From Alphaproteobacteria bacterium (lineage in GTDB: Bacteria; Pseudomonadota; Alphaproteobacteria; Reyranellales; Reyranellaceae), in assembly GCA_016870115.1 (NCBI GenBank), contig VGCH01000006.1, positions 1 to 64,000 on the forward strand: a stretch of DNA of 64,000 nucleotides. The letters are read 5' to 3'. Below the pieces are notes generated by a model. That model saw only the letters and a program-made list of their open reading frames with translations. It did not search any database and was not told the DNA's origin. A program made the position numbers and the translations under genes. Numbering within the stretch: position 1 is the first letter of the stretch; each line of letters opens with the position of its first letter. Shown piece after piece: positions 8,934 to 17,057 of this stretch.

Positions 8934-9551
8934 CTACGCCGCCGGTTCCAGGTAGCTCTCGAACACCCCGACATGCACCTCGGCGCGATCGGCCGAGCCC
9001 GGCCAGAGCTCTTCGGTGCGGAAGCGCACGTCGTAGGTCGGCTCGTCCTCGGCATGGATGCCGTGGGCATGCGCGTCGGGGAAGGGATAGGCCGGCGTGA
9101 TGTCGACCACGATGCCAGTCTTGCCGCGGATGTAGCCCGGCGCGCGGACATGGCCTGGCACATGCTCGGTTCGCACGCGCACCCGATCGCCGATCTTGTA
9201 CTTCTGGCGCGTAGCCACGTTGGGCCGGCCGGGCGCTGCGGGCAGCGACAGGGGCACCGTTCCGCCGGCGCGTCGCTCCAGCTCGTCCTGCGTGAAGACG
9301 CCCTTCTCAATGCAGAGCGTGGCCAGGCTCGTCAGCGAGCGTTCGTAGTAGCTGGCCGACAGATAGTGCCGCGGCTCCATGCGTTCGATGGCGTGGCGGT
9401 ATTCGTCCATGTTGTAGATGCCGTGCTTCACCGCCAGCGAGTAGAGCGCGTTGACGCGCTTCTCCCACGGCGCATGGAATGTCTCGGCCTTCGGCTTGTG
9501 GCGGACCCGACCGAAACCCTGCCGGCCGCCCATGTCATGCACACCGTCCAT
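8934..9551 (-). CDS. nthB: Nitrile hydratase beta subunit
   Basis: A 205-residue beta subunit of nitrile hydratase, which adds water to nitriles to give amides in the cytoplasm. It begins with MDGVHDMGGRQGFG, the family's hallmark opening, and has the APWEKRVNAL segment. The C-terminal SH3-like barrel starts near YKIGDRVRVRTEHVPGHVRAPGYIRGK, followed by YDVRF and LWPGS motifs. It lies nine bases after the alpha subunit gene. The usual small activator/accessory gene is not found next to it, nor is an amidase. Confidence 0.93.
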   Translation of the reverse strand: MDGVHDMGGRQGFGRVRHKPKAETFHAPWEKRVNALYSLAVKHGIYNMDEYRHAIERMEPRHYLSASYYERSLTSLATLCIEKGVFTQDELERRAGGTVPLSLPAAPGRPNVATRQKYKIGDRVRVRTEHVPGHVRAPGYIRGKTGIVVDITPAYPFPDAHAHGIHAEDEPTYDVRFRTEELWPGSADRAEVHVGVFESYLEPAA

Positions 9552-9560
9552 GACGGTCTC

Positions 9561-10160
9561 CTAGGCGAGGCGTGCGACGCCGATCATGGCGTCCTTGGTG
9601 ACGATCGCGGCGAGCTGCTCCTCGCTCCAGCCGGCGGTGCGCGCCGGCCGCTCGGGCAGGATCATGTAGCGCGTGTCGGCGGTCGTATCCCACACCCGGA
9701 TATCGACGGATTCCGGCAGATCGAGCCCCATCTCCTTCAGCACGGTGCGCGACTGGCGCACCACACGCGCGCGGTACTCCAGCTCTTTGTACCAGTCCGG
9801 CGGCAGGCCGATGATCGTGAAGGCCGTGCAGGAACAGAGCGTGCAGCAGATCACGTTCTGCAGCGTCGCCGTGTTCTCCTTCACAATCAGGTGCCGATGA
9901 TGCGGCGGCATGGTGAGGCCAAGCTCGCCCACGGCGGCGCGGCCATTCTCCATCAGCCGCTTCTTGAAGGCGGGATCCGTCCAGGCCTTGGCCACCACGC
10001 GCGCGCCGTTCTCGGGCAGCCACTTCTCCTCGATCGTGTGCTCGAACTCCTCGATGGCGGCGCGGGCGTTCATGCCGCGCGCCTCGAAGATCGCCTCGAT
10101 GGCGTCGATGCGCCGCTCGACCGGCGCGGTTTCCTGTTGTCGATGACCCGTGTCGGGCAT
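9561..10160 (-). CDS. nthA: Nitrile hydratase alpha subunit
   Basis: A 199-residue metal-binding subunit. The claw motif CTLCSC lies at 106-111; Thr in the second position is usual for cobalt-type enzymes. An extra cysteine (Cys105) precedes it where Val is common, and the residues after it are TAF rather than the more familiar YPW. Downstream the conserved GLPPDWYK, RVVR and IRVWDTTADTRYMILPERP segments are present. It is the first gene of the nthA-nthB pair. Cobalt use is inferred from the motif only; related thiocyanate hydrolase subunits share it, but the beta subunit here is of the nitrile hydratase type. Confidence 0.93.
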   Translation of the reverse strand: MPDTGHRQQETAPVERRIDAIEAIFEARGMNARAAIEEFEHTIEEKWLPENGARVVAKAWTDPAFKKRLMENGRAAVGELGLTMPPHHRHLIVKENTATLQNVICCTLCSCTAFTIIGLPPDWYKELEYRARVVRQSRTVLKEMGLDLPESVDIRVWDTTADTRYMILPERPARTAGWSEEQLAAIVTKDAMIGVARLA

Positions 10161-10277
10161 GGGGTTCCCCTCGCTGAAGCGCGCAGAGTGACGGAAACCG
10201 TCCCCGATTCAAGTCGTCCGCGCGCTTGCCTGCCCGCCGGCCCAGGGGTCATGCTGTCGGTCTCGTGCGGAGGTCCG

Positions 10278-10652
10278 ATGGACGCAGGGCGAAGTCCGGG
10301 CTGGTTCGTGCTTGCGGGGGCTCTGCTGCTGGGCGGCGGGGCGGCGGCGCAAACGCCGTCGGGTCGGCATGGCGATGGGCACGACCGGCATCACGACTGG
10401 TATCAGGATTTGCGCCAGCCCGACACGGGCTGGAGTTGCTGCAATGGCGGCACGGCCGAGAAGCCGGGCGACTGCCGGCCGACCAAAGCGTTTCGCGGCG
10501 AAGACGGTCGCTACCGGGCCTGGGACGGGCACGACTGGTTGGTGGTGCCGAACGCGAAGGTGCTGCGGCTGCCCACCCCCGACCGCGGCCCCCATCTCTG
10601 CGAGATGGGTGGCCTCGTCTTCTGTTTCATCACCGGCGAGCCGACGAGCTGA
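10278..10652 (+). CDS. Small secreted Cys-containing protein of unknown function
   Basis: A 124-residue protein with an N-terminal signal peptide (WFVLAGALLLGGGAAAQ). A His/Asp-rich mature start (GRHGDGHDRHHDWYQDL) is followed by a conserved-looking core containing GWSCCNGG and GDCRPT, and then an HLC...VFCF pair. Five cysteines in the mature part suggest disulfides or metal binding in the periplasm. GGAGG four bases before the ATG at 10278 decides the start over an upstream ATG at 10251. I recognise the pattern as a recurrent hypothetical family of alphaproteobacteria but no function is known to me. Confidence 0.75.
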   Translation: MDAGRSPGWFVLAGALLLGGGAAAQTPSGRHGDGHDRHHDWYQDLRQPDTGWSCCNGGTAEKPGDCRPTKAFRGEDGRYRAWDGHDWLVVPNAKVLRLPTPDRGPHLCEMGGLVFCFITGEPTS

Positions 10653-10658
10653 GGCGGC

Positions 10659-11081
10659 TTAGGCCGCGATCGGCGCGTCGCCCGATGCGTCGATCATGGT
10701 CCGCGCCAGCATCGTGTAGGCGGCACCCCAAGCCTCGCGCATTTCGGGCGTGAAGGCCGCGCCCAGCCCCTGCTCCAGCGTCCAGAGCAATGCGCCACCG
10801 ACCGGCGCGTAGTGCGCCGGGCTGACGCCATAGCTTGCGTGGCGGCGGCCGAGCGCTTCCACGGCGGGCAGGAGCGTTTCGAGATGCGCTAGTCCAGCGA
10901 CGGCGGTGCCCAGCATGGCCATGAGCTTTTTCTTCTGCGGGTCGAGGTCGTCGGGGAACAGCGAGCGCAGCTCTGGCGCAATCTCGAAAAGGCGCGTGTA
11001 GAAAAGATCGGCGGCGGTGTTGGCGTTCGGTGCTACGCGGGCGAAGCCCGATTGTACGAGCTTGATCTGGGCGGGGGTCAT
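10659..11081 (-). CDS. Single-domain globin (Vitreoscilla/flavohemoglobin type), copy 1
   Basis: A 140-residue bacterial hemoglobin-like protein that should bind haem and a gas such as O2 or NO. His81 in RRHASYGV is the likely proximal ligand and is followed by HYAPVGGALL, as in Vitreoscilla hemoglobin. Tyr28 (LFYTRLF) suits the B10 position. No reductase domain follows. The start MTPAQIKLVQ has an AAAGGA site; an upstream in-frame GTG would add 13 unrelated residues. A second, colinear globin gene lies just upstream, and both share a conserved block about 50-100 bases before the start codon. Confidence 0.88.
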   Translation of the reverse strand: MTPAQIKLVQSGFARVAPNANTAADLFYTRLFEIAPELRSLFPDDLDPQKKKLMAMLGTAVAGLAHLETLLPAVEALGRRHASYGVSPAHYAPVGGALLWTLEQGLGAAFTPEMREAWGAAYTMLARTMIDASGDAPIAA

Positions 11082-11134
11082 AGGAAGTCCTTTCGTCGGG
11101 TTGGTTGACGGTGGGACCATGCGCCCCCCGCGCT

Positions 11135-11180
11135 TCGTGGCGATGTCGCGGTGTGCGCGATTCGGTCTCGTGCGTATCGC
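11135..11180 (-). promoter_or_regulatory. Conserved upstream block of globin copy 1
   Basis: This 46-base stretch matches 11651-11696, upstream of the second globin, at 35 of 46 positions without gaps. On the gene strand it begins GCGATAC-N3-CGAGAC and contains CGCGACATCGCCACGA about 30 bases further. It ends about 54 bases before the globin ATG. Conservation in non-coding sequence suggests an operator or promoter, though a dispersed repeat is possible. Confidence 0.5.
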
Positions 11181-11182
11181 GC

Positions 11183-11602
11183 TCAGGCCGGGGTCGGCTG
11201 GCGCGCGCCCTCGATCAAGGCGTCGGCCAGCGCGCCATAGGCCTGGGTCCAGGCCGAGCGGACCTCGGGCGTGAAATCACGGCCCAGCACGGTCGCCAGA
11301 GCATCGAGGAGCGCCGTGCCGACGGGTGCGTAGTCGGCAGGCTGCACGCCATAGCCGGTGTGGCGGCGCCCCATCTCGGCCAGGCTCGGCAGGATCCGGT
11401 CGAGCCGGTCGAGCCCGCTCACCACGGCGCCCAGCGTGGCCATCAGCTTGTCGCGCTGGGCCGCGGCGTCGGGTTTGAAAAGTCGGCGATAGTCGGGCCG
11501 GGCGGCAAATAGCCGCTCGTAGAACAGCTCAGCCAGCCAATCCACGTGTGGCGCGACCTGCCAGAACGTCCGCTGGACCAGCTTGATCTCGGCCGGTGTC
11601 AT
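11183..11602 (-). CDS. Single-domain globin, copy 2
   Basis: A 139-residue paralogue of the downstream globin, alignable without gaps over most of its length (both start MTPA.IKLVQ and share the RRH.YGV.PA.YAPVG core). His81 is the presumed proximal ligand and Tyr28 the B10 residue. Unlike copy 1 it has Asp90 instead of His90 in the region following the proximal helix. A tandem duplication with later divergence is likely, and the duplication seems to include the upstream control region. Possible roles are oxygen delivery or NO handling. The start at 11602 is preferred because upstream residues do not resemble globins. Confidence 0.88.
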   Translation of the reverse strand: MTPAEIKLVQRTFWQVAPHVDWLAELFYERLFAARPDYRRLFKPDAAAQRDKLMATLGAVVSGLDRLDRILPSLAEMGRRHTGYGVQPADYAPVGTALLDALATVLGRDFTPEVRSAWTQAYGALADALIEGARQPTPA

Positions 11603-11650
11603 CGAGCCCCCGCTCGCCGCTCCAAAAGAGCATCCTTGCCAGGCTGTGTG

Positions 11651-11696
11651 TCGTGGCGGTGTCGCGGCGGTGGGGGTTCTGTATCGTCTGTATCGC
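11651..11696 (-). promoter_or_regulatory. Conserved upstream block of globin copy 2 with GATAC repeats
   Basis: On the gene strand this block opens with GCGATACAGACGATACA, two CGATAC units nine bases apart, and then carries CGCGACACCGCCACGA. It sits 49-94 bases before the globin ATG. It aligns with the block upstream of copy 1 and resembles motifs between the metallopeptidase genes at 21.6 kb. Confidence 0.5.
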
Positions 11697-11787
11697 AATC
11701 CCTGCCGGCTCAGGGCGACTTCACGGAAGGCGGCCCAAAGCTACGGCGCGGGCCGATGGAGTAGCGCCGCCTGACCCCGAGGTCGGC

Positions 11788-12915
11788 TCACTCGGCCGCC
11801 ACGGCAAACCGGTGATCGGGCAGCGGACCCGCGCGGTCGATCGCGGCGCCCGCGTCGAACTTCTTCAGCTCCGGCATCACCTCGCGCGCGAACTGCCGCA
11901 CATTGCGGGCGGCCTCCTCGTGCGGCATGCCGGCATAAGAGAAGACGCCGACATAGGACGAGTTGCGCGTCTGGCGATGGATTTCCATGATCTTGCCGTA
12001 GACCTGCTCGGGCGTTCCATAGACCTGAAGATCGGCGAAGAACTCGATCGCCTTCTGGTCGCCGTAGACCGCGAGCTTCTCGTTCATCTTGGCGTAGTAC
12101 TCGTAGCCGCGCTGGTTCTTCATGTGCGCGCCGGCGAACTGGTAGTGATCGAGCACCGTGCGGTAGTAGCCGCCGATGTACTTCATCGCCATCTCGCGCG
12201 CGCGCTCGGCGCTCGAATCCACAAAGGTCCAGCCGGCCGATACAGGCTGCGGCGCGTCGGTACCGTTGATCTCACGATAGAGCGCGTTGTACTCAGCCAG
12301 TTCCTTTTCGACTTCGCGCCACGGCTTCTGCGGGATGATGAGCAAGCCAACCCCGAGGCGCGCCATGATGCGGGCACTCTCGGGACTGACGGCGGCGGCG
12401 TAGGTGCGGCCCCGGAAGCTGCGGAACGGGGCGGGCCGGATCGCCGCGGGCGGCTGCTTGTAGTGCTTGCCGTCATACTCCATGACGCCGCTCTCGAGAC
12501 CGTTCAGAAGCGCGGTTCCGTACTCCACGAAGCGTTCGCGGCTCTCGCCCATGTCGAGCCGGAAGCCGTCGAACTCGACTTTGCCGGCGCCACGTCCCAG
12601 CCCCAGGATCATGCGGCCACCGGAGAGGTGATCCAGCATCGAGATTTGTTCGGCCACCCGCATGGGATCGTGCCAGGGCAGGACCACGACCATGGAACCA
12701 AGCTTCACATGGCGTGTGCGGCCGGCCATGTAGGACAGGAACTGCACCACGTCGGGGCACATGGTGTAGTCGGTGAAATGGTGCTCGACCGACCATATCG
12801 ACTCGAAGCCGAGCGGCTCCGCCATGTCGGCGAGCGCCAACTCGTTCATATAGATCTGGCGGTCGCTAAGCGCCCGCCCGGTGTTCTGGAACACCGCAGC
12901 CATCCCGACATGCAT
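11788..12915 (-). CDS. Luciferase-like flavin-dependent monooxygenase
   Basis: A 375-residue TIM-barrel protein of the bacterial luciferase/alkanesulfonate monooxygenase superfamily, using reduced flavin supplied by another enzyme. The LGFESIWSVEHHF segment, GRTRHVKLGSMVVVLPWHDPMRVAEQ and LSGGRMILGLGRG are the family signatures. The start at 12915 has GGGAGGAA six bases upstream; the longer open frame before it is the neighbour's leader. It is monocistronic and divergent from the LolA-like gene. The substrate is unknown. Confidence 0.88.
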   Translation of the reverse strand: MHVGMAAVFQNTGRALSDRQIYMNELALADMAEPLGFESIWSVEHHFTDYTMCPDVVQFLSYMAGRTRHVKLGSMVVVLPWHDPMRVAEQISMLDHLSGGRMILGLGRGAGKVEFDGFRLDMGESRERFVEYGTALLNGLESGVMEYDGKHYKQPPAAIRPAPFRSFRGRTYAAAVSPESARIMARLGVGLLIIPQKPWREVEKELAEYNALYREINGTDAPQPVSAGWTFVDSSAERAREMAMKYIGGYYRTVLDHYQFAGAHMKNQRGYEYYAKMNEKLAVYGDQKAIEFFADLQVYGTPEQVYGKIMEIHRQTRNSSYVGVFSYAGMPHEEAARNVRQFAREVMPELKKFDAGAAIDRAGPLPDHRFAVAAE

Positions 12916-13031
12916 GTCCGTTCCTCCCGATTCTTGGGCGCATGGTAAACGCCGGTTCAGTCCGATGGGAAGCCGCGAAACGCCGGACGCGCCATTCTTG
13001 ATTTGGCCCCATTCCGCTGACAGGAAGGCGC

Positions 13032-13745
13032 ATGCGTATCGTTCCGGCCATCCTGTTGGCCACCGCCCTTGCGCTGCCGGCACTCGACACCGCGCTCGCA
13101 CAGCTTCCGCAGCCCGGCCAGATGACCCCGCCCGATCTTCAGCGCCGCCCGCGGCAGCGCGGCGAGCCACCGCCCGCCGATGCGCAGCCTGCCCAAGCGA
13201 CCGACGCGCGGTTGGGCGACGTCGAGGCCTACTTCAACGGGCTGCGCAGTTTCCAGGCGCGGTTCGTCCAGAACAACCCCAACGGCGCGATCGTGCAGGG
13301 CACGCTGTCGGTGCGGCGGCCCGGTCGGATGCGCTTCGAGTACGACGCGCCCAGCGAGCTCAAGATCGTGGCTGACGGCAGCCAGGTCACGATGTGGGAC
13401 ACCGCGCGTGGCGATTTCGGTCAATGGCCGATCGGCTGGACCGCCGCATCGTTCCTGGTGCGCGATCCAGTCCAGCTTTCGGGCGACCTTACGGTCGACG
13501 AGATCGCCGAGGAGGGCGAGCTGCTGCTGGTGACGCTGGTGCAGACGCGCAAGCCACAGGAAGGCAAGGTCGTGATCAAACTGGCTCGGGGACCCCTGCA
13601 GCTTGTCGGCTGGACGATCCTCGATACGCGCGGCAACCGGGTCGATGTGAAACTGGCGGACTTCAAGGTGGGTGGATCCTTGCCCGATCGGCTTTTCCGC
13701 TTTGATGGACCCGACCCCAGCCAGATGCGCCGCAATCCGAACTGA
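13032..13745 (+). CDS. LolA-like outer-membrane lipoprotein carrier protein
   Basis: A 237-residue periplasmic protein with a signal peptide (1-23, cleavage after TALA) and a Pro/Arg-rich linker to about residue 58. The LolA fold region includes YFNGLRSFQARFVQ, GTLSVRRPGRMRFEY and the late RLFRFDGPDP segment. Family members ferry lipoproteins from LolCDE to the outer membrane. Alphaproteobacteria often carry this divergent form. A GGAAGG site precedes the ATG. No other Lol gene is nearby. Confidence 0.85.
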   Translation: MRIVPAILLATALALPALDTALAQLPQPGQMTPPDLQRRPRQRGEPPPADAQPAQATDARLGDVEAYFNGLRSFQARFVQNNPNGAIVQGTLSVRRPGRMRFEYDAPSELKIVADGSQVTMWDTARGDFGQWPIGWTAASFLVRDPVQLSGDLTVDEIAEEGELLLVTLVQTRKPQEGKVVIKLARGPLQLVGWTILDTRGNRVDVKLADFKVGGSLPDRLFRFDGPDPSQMRRNPN

Positions 13746-13777
13746 CCTATCGTCGCAGCCGACTTCATGAGGTGGGC

Positions 13778-14326
13778 ATGACGGGCGTCGCGGTTCGGGA
13801 CTCGGTTGAAGCGGACGTCGTCCGATGCCGCGACATCTATGCCCATCACGTGCTGACCGGCACGGCAAGTTTCGAGATCGATCCGCCTGATGTTGCCGAG
13901 ATGAGCCGGCGCCGGGCGAGTGTGCTCGATCAGGGGTTGCCCTATCTGGTGGCGGAGCGCGAAGGCCGCGTCTTGGGTTACGCCTATGCCTCCAACTGGC
14001 GGCCGCGGCCGGCCTATCGGCATTCGGTCGAGAATTCGATCTACATCGACAAGGACGCGGTCCGACAGGGAATTGGCATGGCGTTGCTGCCGGTGCTGAT
14101 CGAGCGCTGCACGACGCTGGGGCGGCGGCGCATGGTGGCGGTGATCGGCGATTCCGCCCAGACCCCGTCGATCAGTCTCCACGCCGCTTGCGGCTTCCAG
14201 ATGGTGGGCGTGCTGCCCAGCATCGGCTTCAAGTTCGGCCGCTGGCTCGACAGCGTCATGATGCAGCGGCCGCTCGGACCCGGTGACACGACGCTGCCCT
14301 TTGTCGAGGCCTCGCGTCGGAACTAA
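13778..14326 (+). CDS. GNAT N-acetyltransferase (phosphinothricin acetyltransferase-like)
   Basis: A 182-residue acetyl-CoA-dependent acyltransferase. The opening VRDSVEADVVRCRDIYAHHVLTGTASFE and the ENSIYIDKDAVRQGIGMALL segment, containing the acetyl-CoA loop, match the Pat/Bar/MnaT subgroup that acetylates the amino group of methionine sulfone, sulfoximine or phosphinothricin. The C-terminal GFQMVGVLPSIGFKFGRWLDSVMMQ is also typical. An ATG at 13778 with GAGG is preferred to the GTG two codons upstream. The true substrate is unknown. Confidence 0.88.
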   Translation: MTGVAVRDSVEADVVRCRDIYAHHVLTGTASFEIDPPDVAEMSRRRASVLDQGLPYLVAEREGRVLGYAYASNWRPRPAYRHSVENSIYIDKDAVRQGIGMALLPVLIERCTTLGRRRMVAVIGDSAQTPSISLHAACGFQMVGVLPSIGFKFGRWLDSVMMQRPLGPGDTTLPFVEASRRN

Positions 14327-14384
14327 GCTGTTCAGATGACGGGTCAGAATCGGCGCCCCTTGCGTGCCTGGGCTTTTCGGGACG

Positions 14385-14405
14385 CCACGGCGTGGTTCGC
14401 CGTGG
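14385..14405. other. Perfect 8-base stem-loop between acetyltransferase and acyl-CoA ligase
   Basis: CCACGGCG and CGCCGTGG flank a 5-base loop in the 163-base gap. There is no T-run, so it is not a canonical terminator, but it could mark the 3' end of the acetyltransferase message or an operator. A 43-codon open frame covers it. Confidence 0.4.
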
Positions 14406-14489
14406 AGCCGGTTGCCGATCTGAAGCGCGGCCCGCTGAGTTGTCTCTATTGTTGGGCCCGTCCATGACCCACGCGATCGGAGTGGCGGC

Positions 14490-16025
14490 ATGAGGCTGAT
14501 CGACTATTTCGACCGGGGCGCCGATCGGTATCCCGAGCGCGACTGTCTGCACGATGGAACACGCGGCTGGATCTACGCGGAGGTCCGGGACCTCTCGCAT
14601 CGCATCGCCACTGGGCTGCTGGCGGCCGGGCTCGGCGAGGGCGACAAGGCTGCTGTCTACAGTCCCAACCATGCGATGGCCTATGCCTGTCTGCTCGGCA
14701 TCGTGCGGGCGGGTGTGACCTGGGCGCCGGTGAACGCCCGCAATGCGCTCGAGGAGAATCTCTACATCCTCGACAACACCGACGTGTCGTTCCTCTTCTA
14801 CCACTCCGACTTCGAGCCGAATCTCGATCGTCTGCGTGCCGCCTGCCCGAGAATCCGCTCCTTCATCTGCCTCGATGCTCCGGGCTTTGCCGACTGGATG
14901 CGCGCCCAGCCCGCGCGGGCGCCCGATCTCGCCGATGATCCGGACGGAGTGGCGTTTCTCGCGAGCTCCGGCGGGACCACTGGCCGACCCAAGGGCGTGC
15001 AGATCACCAACCGCAACATCGAGACCATGAACGCCATCTTCTGGGCCTCGATGCCGGTCACCGAACCACCCGTCCATCTCATGGTCGCGCCGATGACTCA
15101 TGCCGCGGGCGTTTGTTCGTTTCCGCTGCTGCCCTATGGCGGCACCAACATCTTCATGGGCACGGCCGATCCGGGGGCCATCTTGGCAGCGATCGAGACC
15201 CATCGGGTCACGCACATCTACATGCCGCCGACGCTGATCTACATCCTGTTGGCGCATCCCGATGCGCGACGGCGCGACTATTCCTCGCTGCGCCATCTGG
15301 TCTACGCCTCCGCACCCATGTCGGTCGACAAGCTCGCCGAGGCGATCGATGTGTTTGGCCCGGTGCTGACCCAGACCTACGGCCAGGCCGAGGCCTGCAT
15401 GATCTGCACGTTCTTTTCGCCGGAGGATCACGTCGAGGCACTGCAGCAGGGCAAGCGCCATCGGCTGGCGAGCTGCGGCAAGGCGTCGGCGCTGATGCGG
15501 GTCGAGGTGATGGACGATGCCGGCAACCTTCTGCCGCGCGGCGCTGCGGGCGAGATCGTTGTGCGCGGTGGCCTTGTGATGAAGGGCTACTACAAGAATC
15601 TGCAGGCCACCCAGGAGGCGTCCGGTTTCGGGTGGCACCATACCGGCGACATCGGCCGCATCGACGAGGATGGCTTCGTCTACATCGTCGATCGCAAGCG
15701 CGACATGATCATCTCCGGCGGCTTCAACGTCTTTCCCAGCGAGGTCGAGCAGGTGCTGTGGAGCCATCCGGCCGTGCAAGACTGCGCGGTGATCGGTGTG
15801 CCCGACGACAAGTGGGGCGAGGCGGTGAGAGCCGTCGTGGAGCTGAAACCCGGTGCTGCCGTCGATGCGGACGAACTGATCGCGCTGGCACGGGACCGGT
15901 TGGGTGGCGTCAAGGCCCCGAAGGGCGTCGACTTCGTGGCGAGTCTGCCGCGTAGCCCCGTCGGCAAGGTCCTGAAGAAGACGCTGCGCGAGCCCTATTG
16001 GGCCGGCCGCGCGCGGCGGATCTGA
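14490..16025 (+). CDS. AMP-dependent acyl-CoA synthetase/ligase
   Basis: A 511-residue adenylate-forming enzyme that would activate a carboxylic acid to its CoA thioester using ATP. The P-loop SSGGTTGRPKG lies at 159-169. The YGQAE adenine motif, HTGDIGRIDEDG hinge region, KRDMIISGGFNVFPSEVE and the C-terminal catalytic Lys in RSPVGKVLKK are all present. Length is normal. The DMT transporter follows after four bases, which suggests one transcript. The substrate could be a fatty or aromatic acid. Confidence 0.92.
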   Translation: MRLIDYFDRGADRYPERDCLHDGTRGWIYAEVRDLSHRIATGLLAAGLGEGDKAAVYSPNHAMAYACLLGIVRAGVTWAPVNARNALEENLYILDNTDVSFLFYHSDFEPNLDRLRAACPRIRSFICLDAPGFADWMRAQPARAPDLADDPDGVAFLASSGGTTGRPKGVQITNRNIETMNAIFWASMPVTEPPVHLMVAPMTHAAGVCSFPLLPYGGTNIFMGTADPGAILAAIETHRVTHIYMPPTLIYILLAHPDARRRDYSSLRHLVYASAPMSVDKLAEAIDVFGPVLTQTYGQAEACMICTFFSPEDHVEALQQGKRHRLASCGKASALMRVEVMDDAGNLLPRGAAGEIVVRGGLVMKGYYKNLQATQEASGFGWHHTGDIGRIDEDGFVYIVDRKRDMIISGGFNVFPSEVEQVLWSHPAVQDCAVIGVPDDKWGEAVRAVVELKPGAAVDADELIALARDRLGGVKAPKGVDFVASLPRSPVGKVLKKTLREPYWAGRARRI

Positions 16026-16029
16026 GACG

Positions 16030-16935
16030 GTGATTCCTGCCTGGCTCGCGCGGCTGCCACCCAATGTGCAGGGCGCCCTGTGGCTGGTGAGCGGCGGATT
16101 CATCTTCACTTCCACGAGCGCGATGATCCGGCTGCTCTCGGAGCAGGTCGACAGCGTGCAGAGCGCCTTCTTCCGTTCGGCGATCGGGCTCGCGCTGTTG
16201 GTGCCCTACCTTGTCACTGGCCGGGTCCGGCCTTGGGCGAGCACACGCATCGCCGGGCATTTCTGGCGGACGCTGGTGGGCACGACCTCGATGGTCTGCG
16301 GCTTCTATGCCGTCGCGCTGATGCCGCTCGCCGATGCGACCGCGCTCTCATTCTCCCAGCCGCTCTTTTCCGTCGTGATCGCCGCAGTGATCGTTGGCGA
16401 GAAGGTGCGGTGGCGGCGCTGGACGGCGACGGTCGTCGGGTTCCTAGGCGTATTGGTGATGGTTCGGCCCGGCGCGGGCGTGCTGGAGCCGGGTGCTGCC
16501 ATCGCGCTCCTGAACGCGCTTCTCGTGGCCTTCTCGATCCTGTTGGTGAAGCGGCTCACCGACACTGAGGACCCGTTGACGATCCTGACGGTGTTCGCGC
16601 TCTTCTCCACTCTGCTGCTCGCGCCGGCGGCCGTGTGGGTTTGGCGCTGGCCCGACCTTTGGGGGTGGGTGCTGGCGCTTGGCATCGCCGGCTCGGCGAC
16701 GGTCGGCCAGTACTTCTGGGTCCAGGCCTTCAAGGTCGGCGAGATGTCGGCGGTCGCGCCATTCGAATATCTGCGCCTGCCCTTTGCGGTGTTCATGGGC
16801 TGGCTGCTGTGGGGCGAGATGCCTGTCGTCTGGACCTACCTCGGGGCGGCCATTGTCATCGCATCGGCGATCTACATCGCCCGTCGCGAGGCGCAGCTCG
16901 CCCGCGAACGTCGCCAGGCGCAGAAGCCGTCCTGA
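16030..16935 (+). CDS. DMT superfamily transporter (EamA repeats)
   Basis: A 301-residue inner-membrane protein with about ten helices arranged as two EamA halves. The first starts near GALWLVSGGFIFTSTSAM and the second near AAIALLNALLVAFSILLVKRL. Members export metabolites or amino acids. The GTG at 16030, four bases after the ligase stop, is the only sensible start because the next Met lies inside the first helix. It is probably co-transcribed with the acyl-CoA ligase. The cargo is unknown. Confidence 0.88.
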   Translation: MIPAWLARLPPNVQGALWLVSGGFIFTSTSAMIRLLSEQVDSVQSAFFRSAIGLALLVPYLVTGRVRPWASTRIAGHFWRTLVGTTSMVCGFYAVALMPLADATALSFSQPLFSVVIAAVIVGEKVRWRRWTATVVGFLGVLVMVRPGAGVLEPGAAIALLNALLVAFSILLVKRLTDTEDPLTILTVFALFSTLLLAPAAVWVWRWPDLWGWVLALGIAGSATVGQYFWVQAFKVGEMSAVAPFEYLRLPFAVFMGWLLWGEMPVVWTYLGAAIVIASAIYIARREAQLARERRQAQKPS

Positions 16936-17057
16936 GCGTGGCGGGACTTGTCTCCGCCGCGGGCAGCGGATAGAAGGCCCGCATGGAGGTGGCGATCCCT
17001 CCACGAGGCGTCAGCCGAAGCATCGCGTCCCCAACCGCTCACAGAGGACGCTCGACC

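Noticed and set aside
14336-14467. A 43-codon plus-strand frame (start MTGQNRRPLRAW, with CLYC near the end) between the acetyltransferase and the acyl-CoA ligase
   Set aside because: No ribosome site, no recognisable family, and its centre is a perfect 8-base stem-loop, which suggests structure rather than coding. Left out as a gene.
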